NCBI GenBank assembly: GCA_046331225.1
Contig: JAXLRF010000004.1
Coordinates: 186,001-250,000, forward strand
Reading direction: 5' to 3'
DNA from: VFMC01 sp046331225
Lineage (GTDB): Bacteria; Actinomycetota; Acidimicrobiia; Acidimicrobiales; Ilumatobacteraceae
Length of the DNA: 64,000 nt
Shown here: positions 28,272-34,631 of the stretch, one piece after another
Position numbering within the stretch: the first letter of the stretch is position 1
Layout: every line of letters begins with the position of its first letter
Position numbers and translations under genes: made by a program
The notes under the pieces: generated by a model
What the model was told of the DNA's origin: nothing
Seen by the model: the letters and a program-made list of their open reading frames with translations, nothing else
Databases searched by the model: none

Positions 28272-29766
28272 CGTGCGCGAGGTCGACCGACGCCTGGCCG
28301 GTGGTGCGCACGGTGGCGTGCCGGCGTTGGTCGATCGGTCCCCAACGTTCGAGGTCGCTGGTGGTGCCCACCACCATGGTGGGCACGTCGACCGCGACGC
28401 CCAGGTGGGCGACGCCGGTGTCGTTGGCCACCAGCACCGTGGCGCGTCGCAGCAGGGCCGCGAGGGCACCGAGCGGGGCGTCGAGCAGCACCCACGGCCC
28501 GACCGTGCAGCCGTCGGCCACGGCACCGACGACGCCGAGCTCGGCCGAGGTACCGGTGATCACCACCTGGTAGCCGTGGTGGTGCAGGTGGCGGGCCACG
28601 GCGGTGAAGCCGTCGGGGCTCCACCGGCGATCGGGTCGCGACGCGCCCGGGTGCACCACGGCGATCGGGCGACGGGGACGGGCGAGGGCCGACGGCAGCG
28701 CGGCGTGGTCGTCGGGGTGCACGGGGAACTCGAGACGGGTGCCCGTGTCGGGGAACCCGAGCGCCCGGACCAGGCCGGCCATCCGCTCGATCTCGTGACC
28801 GTGCGTCGGCCACCGACGGGCGAACACCGCCCGGTCGTCGGGGACGATCACCCGTTCGTGCGGCTGCACGTGCACCGCGGCGACGTCGGAGGTGAGCTCC
28901 TCGGCCAGCCGGTTGATCGGACCGCCCGAGCCCTGCAGCTGTACGGCCAGGTCGAACCGGCCGCCGACCGACGCGAGCAGTCGCACCGTGTCGGCGGGAT
29001 CGCCGGTGGCCTCCGGGATGGTGGGCCACGCGGGCAGGTCGAGCCACGCGTCGATCAGCTGCGGGTAGCGCTCGAGCATCCAACGTCCTGCCGGGACGCC
29101 CAGGCAGGTGATGTGCGCGTCGGGTGCGCCGGCTCGCAGGCTGCGCAACGCCGGGACGACGCACAACATGTCGCCGAGCCCGCGCAGTGCGCGGATCACC
29201 ACGATCCGCTCGTGGCCCGGCTCGGGCGGGCGCGTGCCGTGCACCCGTGGTGCGCCCAGCCATCGTCCACGTTCGGAAGCCGTCCGCTCGAACCCGTGCA
29301 TCGGTGTTCCTTCCTCGGTCCGGGTCGCCCCGGTGGGACAGCCGACGCGGCGCGTCGATCCGTTCGCCAGCTCTCCTGCTACCCGCAACACCCGGGTGGT
29401 CGAACGTCCATCGACGAACGGCCCGATCACCAGGCGCCCGCCCCACTCGTCGAGCACGTCCTGCTCGGGCAGGCGGCGACCCGTGTAGTCGCCGCCCTTC
29501 ACGAACAGCTGCGGCCGGACGGCGCGGAGCGCCTCACACGGGGTGGGCTCGTCGAACACGCGCACCTCGTCCACGCACGCGAGCCCGAGCAGGAGCGCCG
29601 CCCGGTCGTCGTGGCCGTTCACCGGCCGGCCCGGCCCTTTGAGCGCTCGCACCGAGTCGTCGCTGTTCACCAACACCACGAGCCGGTCGCCGAGGGCGCG
29701 GGCATGGCGGAGCAGCTGGAGATGACCGATGTGCAGCACGTCGAAGCAACCGCTGGTGGCCACCAC
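28210..29766 (-). CDS. RfaE C-domain-like nucleotidyltransferase fused in frame to GT9 heptosyltransferase-like protein
   Basis: 518-aa frame. Residues 1-140 are an RfaE C-terminal/HldE-type cytidylyltransferase fold (SGCFDVLHIGHLQLLRHAR with the HxGH motif, VNSDDSVRALKG), which would activate heptose-1-phosphate. Residues about 190-500 are a GT9 heptosyltransferase-like enzyme (VVIRALRGLGDMLCVVPALRSLR, VVHPGASRPDRRW, LVANDTGVAHLGVAVDVPTMVV). Between them is an ATG at 29301 with AAGGA seven nt upstream, so two separate products are possible. Start GTG 29766. Donor and acceptor sugars are not known. Confidence 0.78.
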   Translation of the reverse strand: MVATSGCFDVLHIGHLQLLRHARALGDRLVVLVNSDDSVRALKGPGRPVNGHDDRAALLLGLACVDEVRVFDEPTPCEALRAVRPQLFVKGGDYTGRRLPEQDVLDEWGGRLVIGPFVDGRSTTRVLRVAGELANGSTRRVGCPTGATRTEEGTPMHGFERTASERGRWLGAPRVHGTRPPEPGHERIVVIRALRGLGDMLCVVPALRSLRAGAPDAHITCLGVPAGRWMLERYPQLIDAWLDLPAWPTIPEATGDPADTVRLLASVGGRFDLAVQLQGSGGPINRLAEELTSDVAAVHVQPHERVIVPDDRAVFARRWPTHGHEIERMAGLVRALGFPDTGTRLEFPVHPDDHAALPSALARPRRPIAVVHPGASRPDRRWSPDGFTAVARHLHHHGYQVVITGTSAELGVVGAVADGCTVGPWVLLDAPLGALAALLRRATVLVANDTGVAHLGVAVDVPTMVVGTTSDLERWGPIDQRRHATVRTTGQASVDLAHVTSRLDRMLAERRRGTALAG

Positions 29767-29787
29767 GACGGGTGCCCACGGAGCGCA

Positions 29788-31047
29788 TCACGCGCCGGTC
29801 CCTCGGCGGCCGGTGCCCACGGCGGAACCGGCGATCACCTCGGCGTACACGTGCTCCATCGCGCGGGCCACCACCGACCACGCGTACCGCCGGCGCGTGC
29901 GCCACGCGGCACGCTCCCCGTGCGCGGCCAGTCGCGACGGATGGTCGACGAGGTCGCGCACGGCGCGGGCCAGCGCGTCGGGGTCGTCGACGGGCACGAG
30001 GGTGCCGGTGCCGCCGTCGATCACGGTGTCGAGCATCCCGCCGACGGCCGTGGCCACCACCGGGGTGCCGCAGGCCATCGCCTCGACCGGCGCGATGCCG
30101 AACGGCTCGTACCGGGGCGCGGCGACGAAGACGTCGGCGGTGCGGTCGATCGCGGCGATCGCGGTGGGTGCCACGCCACCGACGAAGCGCACCCGTCGAC
30201 CGAGGCCGAGCTCGTCGGCGAGCGAGGCGAGCTCGGCGTGGCACGGGTCGTCGGCCAGCTGGTCGACGGGGGGACCGCCGGCGACGATCAGTTCGGCGTC
30301 GGGCAGCTCGGCCATCGCGCGCAGCACGACGTCGAGTCCTTTGCGTGGCACGAGCCGGCTCACGGCCGCCAGGAGCGGTCGGTCGCTGCGCGGCAGGCGT
30401 TGGCCGCACTGGCGGAACACCGACGCGTCGTATCCGCACGGCACGACCGCCACGCGCGCCCACGCCGCATCGGTGGGATCGTGTTCGCGCCCGGCCATCG
30501 CGCGCAGCTCGGCCACCTCGTCCGTGCACGTGGCGACCACCCGGTCGACGTGGCGCAACAGCTGGTGCTCGAGTCCCAGCCGCTCGGGCGGGCTGCCGTC
30601 GGCGTCGCCCTGGTGGCGCTGCTTCACCGTGCCGAGCGCATGGAAGGTGTGCACCATCGGCGTGTGCACGGTGCCGGCCGCGGCGAACGCGGCGTAGCCC
30701 GACATCCAGAAGTGGCTGTGCACCACGTCGGGTCGTTCGCGTTCGAACCAGTGGCGCAGGTCGGCGGCGAACTCGTCCATGTAGGGGAACAGCGCGTCCT
30801 TGTCGATCGGCGTCGCCGGGCCGGCGTGCACGTGCACCACCTCGTACGAGCCGGTGGTGCCGGGCCGCACCACCACGCGCATGTCGCCACGCGGATCGTC
30901 CCGCCGGGTGTACACCACCACGTGGTGTCCGCGGGCGGCGAGCGCCGAGGCCAGGCACGCCACGTACACGTTCTGGCCGCCGGCGTCGGTGGTGCCGAGC
31001 GCGGCGAGCGGGCTCGCGTGCTCGGACACCAGGGCGATGCGGCTCAT
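29788..31047 (-). CDS. GT4-family glycosyltransferase
   Basis: 419-aa GT-B enzyme of the sucrose-synthase/MshA-like GT4 group. The N-terminal loop TTDAGGQNVYVACLASALAARGHHVVVYTRR and the C-terminal donor site PRYEPFGIAPVEAMACGTPVVATAVGG (E-x7-E type) are clear. HSHFWMSGYA is typical of retaining GT4 enzymes. It overlaps the upstream gene by ATGA. It may add a hexose or heptose to a cell-surface glycan or glycolipid. Confidence 0.88.
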   Translation of the reverse strand: MSRIALVSEHASPLAALGTTDAGGQNVYVACLASALAARGHHVVVYTRRDDPRGDMRVVVRPGTTGSYEVVHVHAGPATPIDKDALFPYMDEFAADLRHWFERERPDVVHSHFWMSGYAAFAAAGTVHTPMVHTFHALGTVKQRHQGDADGSPPERLGLEHQLLRHVDRVVATCTDEVAELRAMAGREHDPTDAAWARVAVVPCGYDASVFRQCGQRLPRSDRPLLAAVSRLVPRKGLDVVLRAMAELPDAELIVAGGPPVDQLADDPCHAELASLADELGLGRRVRFVGGVAPTAIAAIDRTADVFVAAPRYEPFGIAPVEAMACGTPVVATAVGGMLDTVIDGGTGTLVPVDDPDALARAVRDLVDHPSRLAAHGERAAWRTRRRYAWSVVARAMEHVYAEVIAGSAVGTGRRGTGA

Positions 31048-31451
31048 GCGCAGCGTTCCATCGTGCCGATCCCGCCCGCCAGCACCGAGCGCACGGCCGC
31101 CACCACGTCGGCGGGATCGAGCTGCAGGCACGGTTGGCCCGGCCGGTCGCACACCCGCAGGTGGCACCCGGCGCACGGCACGTCGTGACGTCCGAGCAGC
31201 AGGTGGGGCACCATCCACGGTGACCACCGGTCGATCGGCACCGTGGCGGCGAAGGGCGCGACCACCGGCGTGCCGACGGCCGCGGCCAGGTGCATCGGGC
31301 CGGTGTTGCCCACGCACACCGCGCCAGCCTCGCCGGTGGGCCCGCACAGCAGGGTGACGGGGGCGGTCGCGGCGAGCGCGCGGACGGCCGGGCCGGTGAG
31401 GAGCACGTCGCCCGCACTGTCGCTCCGCACGGCGAGGATGCGTCGGGTCAT
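31044..31451 (-). CDS. internally deleted GT9 (heptosyltransferase-like) remnant
   Basis: 135 aa against about 330-350 for the family. The N-terminal part, RRILAVRSDSAGDVLLTGPAVRALAA, is joined in frame near GPTGEAGAVCVGNTG to the C-terminal donor-site part VGNTGPMHLAAAVGTPVVAPFAA and a cysteine-rich end (CAGCHLRVCDRPGQPC). The middle of about 200 residues is missing, so activity is unlikely. It still has an intact promoter match, start, and ATGA coupling to the GT4 gene, so it may serve as a leader cistron. Confidence 0.7.
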   Translation of the reverse strand: MTRRILAVRSDSAGDVLLTGPAVRALAATAPVTLLCGPTGEAGAVCVGNTGPMHLAAAVGTPVVAPFAATVPIDRWSPWMVPHLLLGRHDVPCAGCHLRVCDRPGQPCLQLDPADVVAAVRSVLAGGIGTMERCA

Positions 31452-31460
31452 GGGTCGGCA

Positions 31461-31487
31461 GTGCCCCCGCCGTCTGCACGAGTAAAC
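31461..31487 (-). promoter_or_regulatory. SigF-type promoter candidate, glycosyltransferase operon
   Basis: On the minus strand, GTTT, 17 nt, GGGCAC, then 9 nt to the ATG at 31451. Confidence 0.55.
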
Positions 31488-31540
31488 ACGTCCGAAACCG
31501 GGCGCCGCACGAGCCGGAACGCTCGGACCGGGTGGGCCGC

Positions 31541-31567
31541 GTCTGGGCTACGGTGACGTCCGGGCAT
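31541..31567 (+). promoter_or_regulatory. SigF-type promoter candidate
   Basis: GTCT, 17 nt, GGGCAT. It would leave a leader of about 70 nt before the ATG at 31644. A TACGGT box at 31549-31554 is an alternative housekeeping -10. Confidence 0.35.
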
Positions 31568-31643
31568 CACACAGCGGGCACACGAACCGGCCGACCCGTC
31601 GCGGGGTCGCGACGGTGTCGTCCGAGCGCGCTGGGGGTGACGA

Positions 31644-32261
31644 ATGGGATCGACGCGGGGGCCGTCCACGCTCCAGACGCTGGTGCGCGACCGACATCCC
31701 GACCAGGTGCTCGAACCGCTCGACGCCACGGCCCCGACCGACCTCGCGCTGGCCGGGCCGACGGTGATCATCGAGATCGTCGGTGCGCGCGAGGCGCTCG
31801 ACGCATTGCTACGCGTGCGCCGCGTGGCCGCCGATGCGCCCGTGGCCGCGGTACGGGTGGCACCCGCCGACCCGACGCCCTCGGCCTCGCGCCGGCATCT
31901 CGACCTCCGCTCCGGCGCGGCGATCCTGGTGATCGCGGTGTGTGCCCTCGGCGCGATCCTCGCCGCTCGGTGGGGCAGCCCGGTGGTGAGCACCGTCATC
32001 ACCGTGGCGGTGCTGGTGCTCGCGCCGGTGCTCGCCGTGGCCGCGGTGGTGTGGTTGCGTCGCGTCCGGCGTGCGCCGATGGTGCGGCGGCGCTACTTCG
32101 AACGTCGGCGCAGCATCGCCGTGATCGCGGTGGCGTCGCCCGACCCTCCGGCGGCGCTGTCGCTCGCGTCGTCGGTGCGACGCGAGCTCGAGACGGCGCG
32201 CTCGGGCGACGGGCACTACGACGTGCGGGTGTTCGAGCCGGTCGCCGATCCGCCGGTCTGA
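31644..32261 (+). CDS. two-TM membrane protein of unknown function
   Basis: 205 aa. A soluble N-terminal part (about 75 aa) is followed by two membrane segments (GAAILVIAVCALGAILAARW and STVITVAVLVLAPVLAVAAVVWL) and a basic cytoplasmic tail (RRVRRAPMVRRRYFERRR). No domain recognised. It sits alone between the glycosyltransferase operon and a convergent zinc-ribbon gene. Confidence 0.7.
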   Translation: MGSTRGPSTLQTLVRDRHPDQVLEPLDATAPTDLALAGPTVIIEIVGAREALDALLRVRRVAADAPVAAVRVAPADPTPSASRRHLDLRSGAAILVIAVCALGAILAARWGSPVVSTVITVAVLVLAPVLAVAAVVWLRRVRRAPMVRRRYFERRRSIAVIAVASPDPPAALSLASSVRRELETARSGDGHYDVRVFEPVADPPV

Positions 32262-32281
32262 CCGGCGGTCCGACGGGTCGG

Positions 32282-32716
32282 TCAGGGGCGCGGGTGCCCA
32301 CCGTCGGGCTGGGCCACCTCGTCGGGCGCGACCGATGGGGGCAGCACGTCGTCACCGCGTGTGTCGCGCATCGCGAGGAACACCTCGCCGTCGACGGCCG
32401 ACGCCATCGGGCCGAAGCCCACGACCAACGTGCCGTCGGTTCCGCACACCGGACACGACGTGGCGACGACCGACATCATGTCGGCGGGATCGGAGGCGCC
32501 CTCGAGCCGGCGGATGCTGTGGGCCTCGAGCCGGCGAGGGTCGAGCGCCGACGCGCACCGGCCGCAGCGCACGATCGCGCCGCCGTCCGGGCCCTCCTCG
32601 GCGAAGAAGTCGCCGGCGAACCCGCTCGCCCGATACGCATCGAGCACGGCGGTCAGCGTGGTGCGATCGGACGGCCCTTCGTCGGGCGGCTGCGGGGCGT
32701 TCGGGGCATCGGTCAT
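32282..32716 (-). CDS. zinc-ribbon protein of unknown function
   Basis: 144 aa. Two CxxC pairs, VRCGRCASALD and SCPVCGTDG, are about 40 residues apart and should bind one zinc. The rest is acidic and without a recognised fold. The start ATG is 8 nt after a full-consensus SigF-type -10 that also contains GGAGGA just before the start. It shares a back-to-back promoter region with the lipoprotein gene. Confidence 0.78.
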   Translation of the reverse strand: MTDAPNAPQPPDEGPSDRTTLTAVLDAYRASGFAGDFFAEEGPDGGAIVRCGRCASALDPRRLEAHSIRRLEGASDPADMMSVVATSCPVCGTDGTLVVGFGPMASAVDGEVFLAMRDTRGDDVLPPSVAPDEVAQPDGGHPRP

Positions 32717-32724
32717 GTCCTCCG

Positions 32725-32751
32725 GTACCCGTCCGGGTGCCGGCAAGAAAC
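32725..32751 (-). promoter_or_regulatory. SigF-type promoter, zinc-ribbon gene
   Basis: On the minus strand, GTTT, 17 nt, GGGTAC, then 8 nt to the ATG. Its -35 is one base away from the -35 of the divergent promoter (AAACGGTTT at 32748-32756). Confidence 0.7.
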
Positions 32752-32752
32752 G

Positions 32753-32778
32753 GTTTGCCACCGTCGGAGCCGGGGCAC
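32753..32778 (+). promoter_or_regulatory. SigF-type promoter candidate, lipoprotein gene
   Basis: GTTT, 16 nt, GGGCAC. A leader of about 70 nt precedes the ATG at 32857. Confidence 0.5.
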
Positions 32779-32856
32779 CGCACCCCGAGGCGGGCGGACA
32801 CCCCCATCCAGCCCCCTGTCCACACCTCAGCGTGAACACCTGAAAGGACCCCCTGA

Positions 32857-33180
32857 ATGTTCCGATCCCTGCACACGTCCTCGTCGCTCGCGCCCGACGC
32901 GCCCCGTGGTCCCCGTGCGCGCCGCCGCGGTGCTCGCACCGTCGCCGGCGTCGCGCTGGCCACGGCGCTCGTCGGCGGGCTGGCCGCCTGTGGCGACGAT
33001 GACGACGACGACATGAACCCGTCCGACGTCTCGACCGAGATCACCGACCTCGGCAGCGTGCCCGGCACGATGACCGGCAACTCGACCGGCATGACCACCG
33101 GTGACTCCACCATGACCACGCCGGTGAGCGGCAGCGTCAGCAACGACGACGGCGGCTCCGACGCCACCACCGCACCCTGA
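32857..33180 (+). CDS. small secreted lipoprotein
   Basis: 107 aa. An Arg-rich n-region and hydrophobic segment end in the lipobox GLAAC, with the lipidated Cys at 45, followed by six Asp and a Ser/Thr/Gly/Met-rich tail (MTGNSTGMTTGDSTMTT). No enzymatic domain. AAAGGA lies 9 nt before the ATG. A strong terminator hairpin follows at 33211. Confidence 0.8.
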   Translation: MFRSLHTSSSLAPDAPRGPRARRRGARTVAGVALATALVGGLAACGDDDDDDMNPSDVSTEITDLGSVPGTMTGNSTGMTTGDSTMTTPVSGSVSNDDGGSDATTAP

Positions 33181-33210
33181 CCCCGATCCCTGATCTTGCG
33201 AGATCCTCTC

Positions 33211-33242
33211 GAGGGCGCCGCGACCACGGTCGCGGCGCCCTC
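33211..33242 (+). terminator. strong GC hairpin after the lipoprotein gene
   Basis: GAGGGCGCCGCGACC is followed, two bases later, by its exact complement, giving a stem of up to 15 bp. No U-tract follows, as is usual in actinobacteria. It separates the lipoprotein gene from the next promoter. Confidence 0.8.
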
Positions 33243-33260
33243 GTCGCGTCCGGGCACGCG

Positions 33261-33285
33261 GTTCGCTCCCTGATCGACCGGGTAT
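33261..33285 (+). promoter_or_regulatory. SigF-type promoter
   Basis: GTTC, 15 nt, GGGTAT, then 9 nt to the GTG at 33295. Confidence 0.6.
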
Positions 33286-33294
33286 CGCTCGGCC

Positions 33295-34011
33295 GTGGCA
33301 AACCTCCTCGACTACACCCAGACCGAGTTCCCCAACCACACGGTCGAGCTGTGGCGGCCCGGCGGGTGGACGATGCCGGTGGGGGCCACCCGCGCCGCGA
33401 CGATCGAGCCCGGCAGCGATCCGACCGTCGACCCTGCGCGCGACCCTGCGCTCGACCCCCGGACGTCGTCGACGGCGACCGAGCTCGAGCTCACCGATCA
33501 CACGGTGGTGGCGCACGTGATCGGCGCCGACGCCACGCTCGCCTTGCTCGAGCGGCTGCGTGCCGCCGGCTGGGACCGGGCCGCCGCGGTGCTGGTCTGC
33601 CCCGCTGCCCCGTCCGTGGTGCCACACGGTGACGAGGATCGCGACAGCGTCGCCGACCTGCCCGATCGGCGATGGATCCTGTCGGCCGCGATCGGCGCGG
33701 TGATCGGTGGGGTGCTCGGCGCCGTCGCCGGGTGGGCGTTCTCGGACACCGCCGCGGTGGCGGTGATCGGCGCCGGTTTCGCTGCGGTGCTCGGTGCCGT
33801 GATCGGTGCCATGCTCGGCGGTCTCGGCCGCCACGCCGGCGAGCGAGCCTGGAGCCAGCCGCACGCGCCGGGCCGCACGATGGGTGTGGTCGCCGCGTTC
33901 GCCACCGACCCGACGCGAGCGCTCGACGCCGTGCACGAGATGGAGGCCACGTCACCGCACGACGTGCGGCTGGTGAGTGCCGCCGGCGCGTGGCGCAGCC
34001 CCAGCGGCTGA
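33295..34011 (+). CDS. glycine-zipper protein of unknown function
   Basis: 238 aa. The middle holds two short Gly/Ala-rich hydrophobic segments (IGAVIGGVLGAVAGWAFS and VIGAGFAAVLGAVIGAMLGGLG) like glycine-zipper membrane modules. Flanking them are two similar soluble parts (TVVAHVIGADATLALLERLRAAG and GVVAAFATDPTRALDAVHEME), a layout seen in general-stress proteins that regulate membranes, but no family is certain. The GTG start is fixed by the promoter spacing. Confidence 0.7.
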   Translation: MANLLDYTQTEFPNHTVELWRPGGWTMPVGATRAATIEPGSDPTVDPARDPALDPRTSSTATELELTDHTVVAHVIGADATLALLERLRAAGWDRAAAVLVCPAAPSVVPHGDEDRDSVADLPDRRWILSAAIGAVIGGVLGAVAGWAFSDTAAVAVIGAGFAAVLGAVIGAMLGGLGRHAGERAWSQPHAPGRTMGVVAAFATDPTRALDAVHEMEATSPHDVRLVSAAGAWRSPSG

Positions 34012-34032
34012 CTCGCGAATCCGGGTTCGCAT

Positions 34033-34058
34033 GTTTGGTCACCCGGCGATCCGGGTAC
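34033..34058 (+). promoter_or_regulatory. SigF-type promoter, rsbW-spoIIE operon
   Basis: GTTT, 16 nt, GGGTAC: full consensus. The first ATG follows after 11 nt (34070) and opens a 33-codon ORF; the kinase gene starts about 115 nt further on. Confidence 0.65.
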
Positions 34059-34069
34059 GGCTGGCGCCG

Positions 34070-34171
34070 ATGAGGTGGGATCTGACGCGGACGGGTGTGA
34101 CCCGGCATGCACCGGGCCGACGTCGCGCGGGCGTCCTCCGAATCGGGATGCGGCGTCAGGAGGCATCGTGA
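34070..34171 (+). CDS. possible 33-aa upstream ORF
   Basis: ATG 11 nt after the -10 box, so potentially leaderless. It encodes a basic peptide starting RWDLTRTGVTRHAPG. Its stop overlaps the GTG of a 9-codon ORF (GTGA), and its last codons contain AGGAGG. It may couple translation to the anti-sigma gene or be chance. Confidence 0.35.
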   Translation: MRWDLTRTGVTRHAPGRRRAGVLRIGMRRQEAS

Positions 34172-34197
34172 CGGGGCGAGCGGCATGGACGTCATGA
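34168..34197 (+). CDS. possible 9-codon coupling ORF
   Basis: GTG preceded by AGGAGG with a 4-nt gap; encodes nine residues and stops at 34195-34197, overlapping an ATG of the anti-sigma gene at 34194 (ATGA). This strong ribosome site serves no other start. Confidence 0.3.
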   Translation: MTGRAAWTS

Positions 34198-34631
34198 CCC
34201 GCGCCTCGTCGGGTGACGGCCGGTCGCGGCGCGATCGCCGCGCCTTTCGCGCCTCCACGTCGAGCGCCCGCGCCATCCGTGGGTTCGTGCGCGACACCCT
34301 GCGACACGCCCAGGCGCCCGCGCAGGTCATCGACGACCTCGAACTCGTCGCCAGCGAACTCGCCGCCAACGCGATCGAGCACGGCACCGGCACCGAGCTC
34401 ACGATCGAGGTCGACGGTTCGCAACGCCGCTGGTGGGAGCTGGTGGTGATCAGCTCGCTCGACGTGTCGCGCGATGCGGGGCGGATGCGGGCCACGCGCA
34501 CCTGGGAGATCGCCGGCGCCGAGGCCAGCTCGGGTCGAGGGCTCGGCATCGTCCGGCGGCTGATGGACGACGTCAGCGTCGAGCGCGACCACGACCGCCT
34601 GGTCGTGCGCTGCCGGCTCCGGCGTTCGTGA
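34185..34631 (+). CDS. RsbW-like anti-sigma serine kinase
   Basis: 148-aa HATPase (GHKL-type) protein. The N-box is complete (LELVASELAANAIEHG, with Asn), and the G-box is GRGLGIVRRLMDDV. It should bind ATP and phosphorylate a STAS antagonist. Unlike the RsbW-like protein at 20158 it looks catalytically competent. Starts at 34185 and 34194 are both possible; the second overlaps the mini-ORF stop. It overlaps the phosphatase gene by GTGA. Confidence 0.85.
   Translation: MDVMTRASSGDGRSRRDRRAFRASTSSARAIRGFVRDTLRHAQAPAQVIDDLELVASELAANAIEHGTGTELTIEVDGSQRRWWELVVISSLDVSRDAGRMRATRTWEIAGAEASSGRGLGIVRRLMDDVSVERDHDRLVVRCRLRRS

Noticed and set aside
29767..29790. GGGCAC box before the RfaE-GT9 gene as another SigF-type promoter
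   Set aside because: It lies only 5-6 nt before the start, has no GTTT-like -35 at 15-17 nt, and the gene is the tail of an operon with a better promoter.
31417..31534. Mobile element or integrase signs around the glycosyltransferase and tRNA regions
   Set aside because: No transposase or integrase ORF and no flanking duplications were found; only the truncated GT9 and the inverted repeat near tRNA-Gly are odd.
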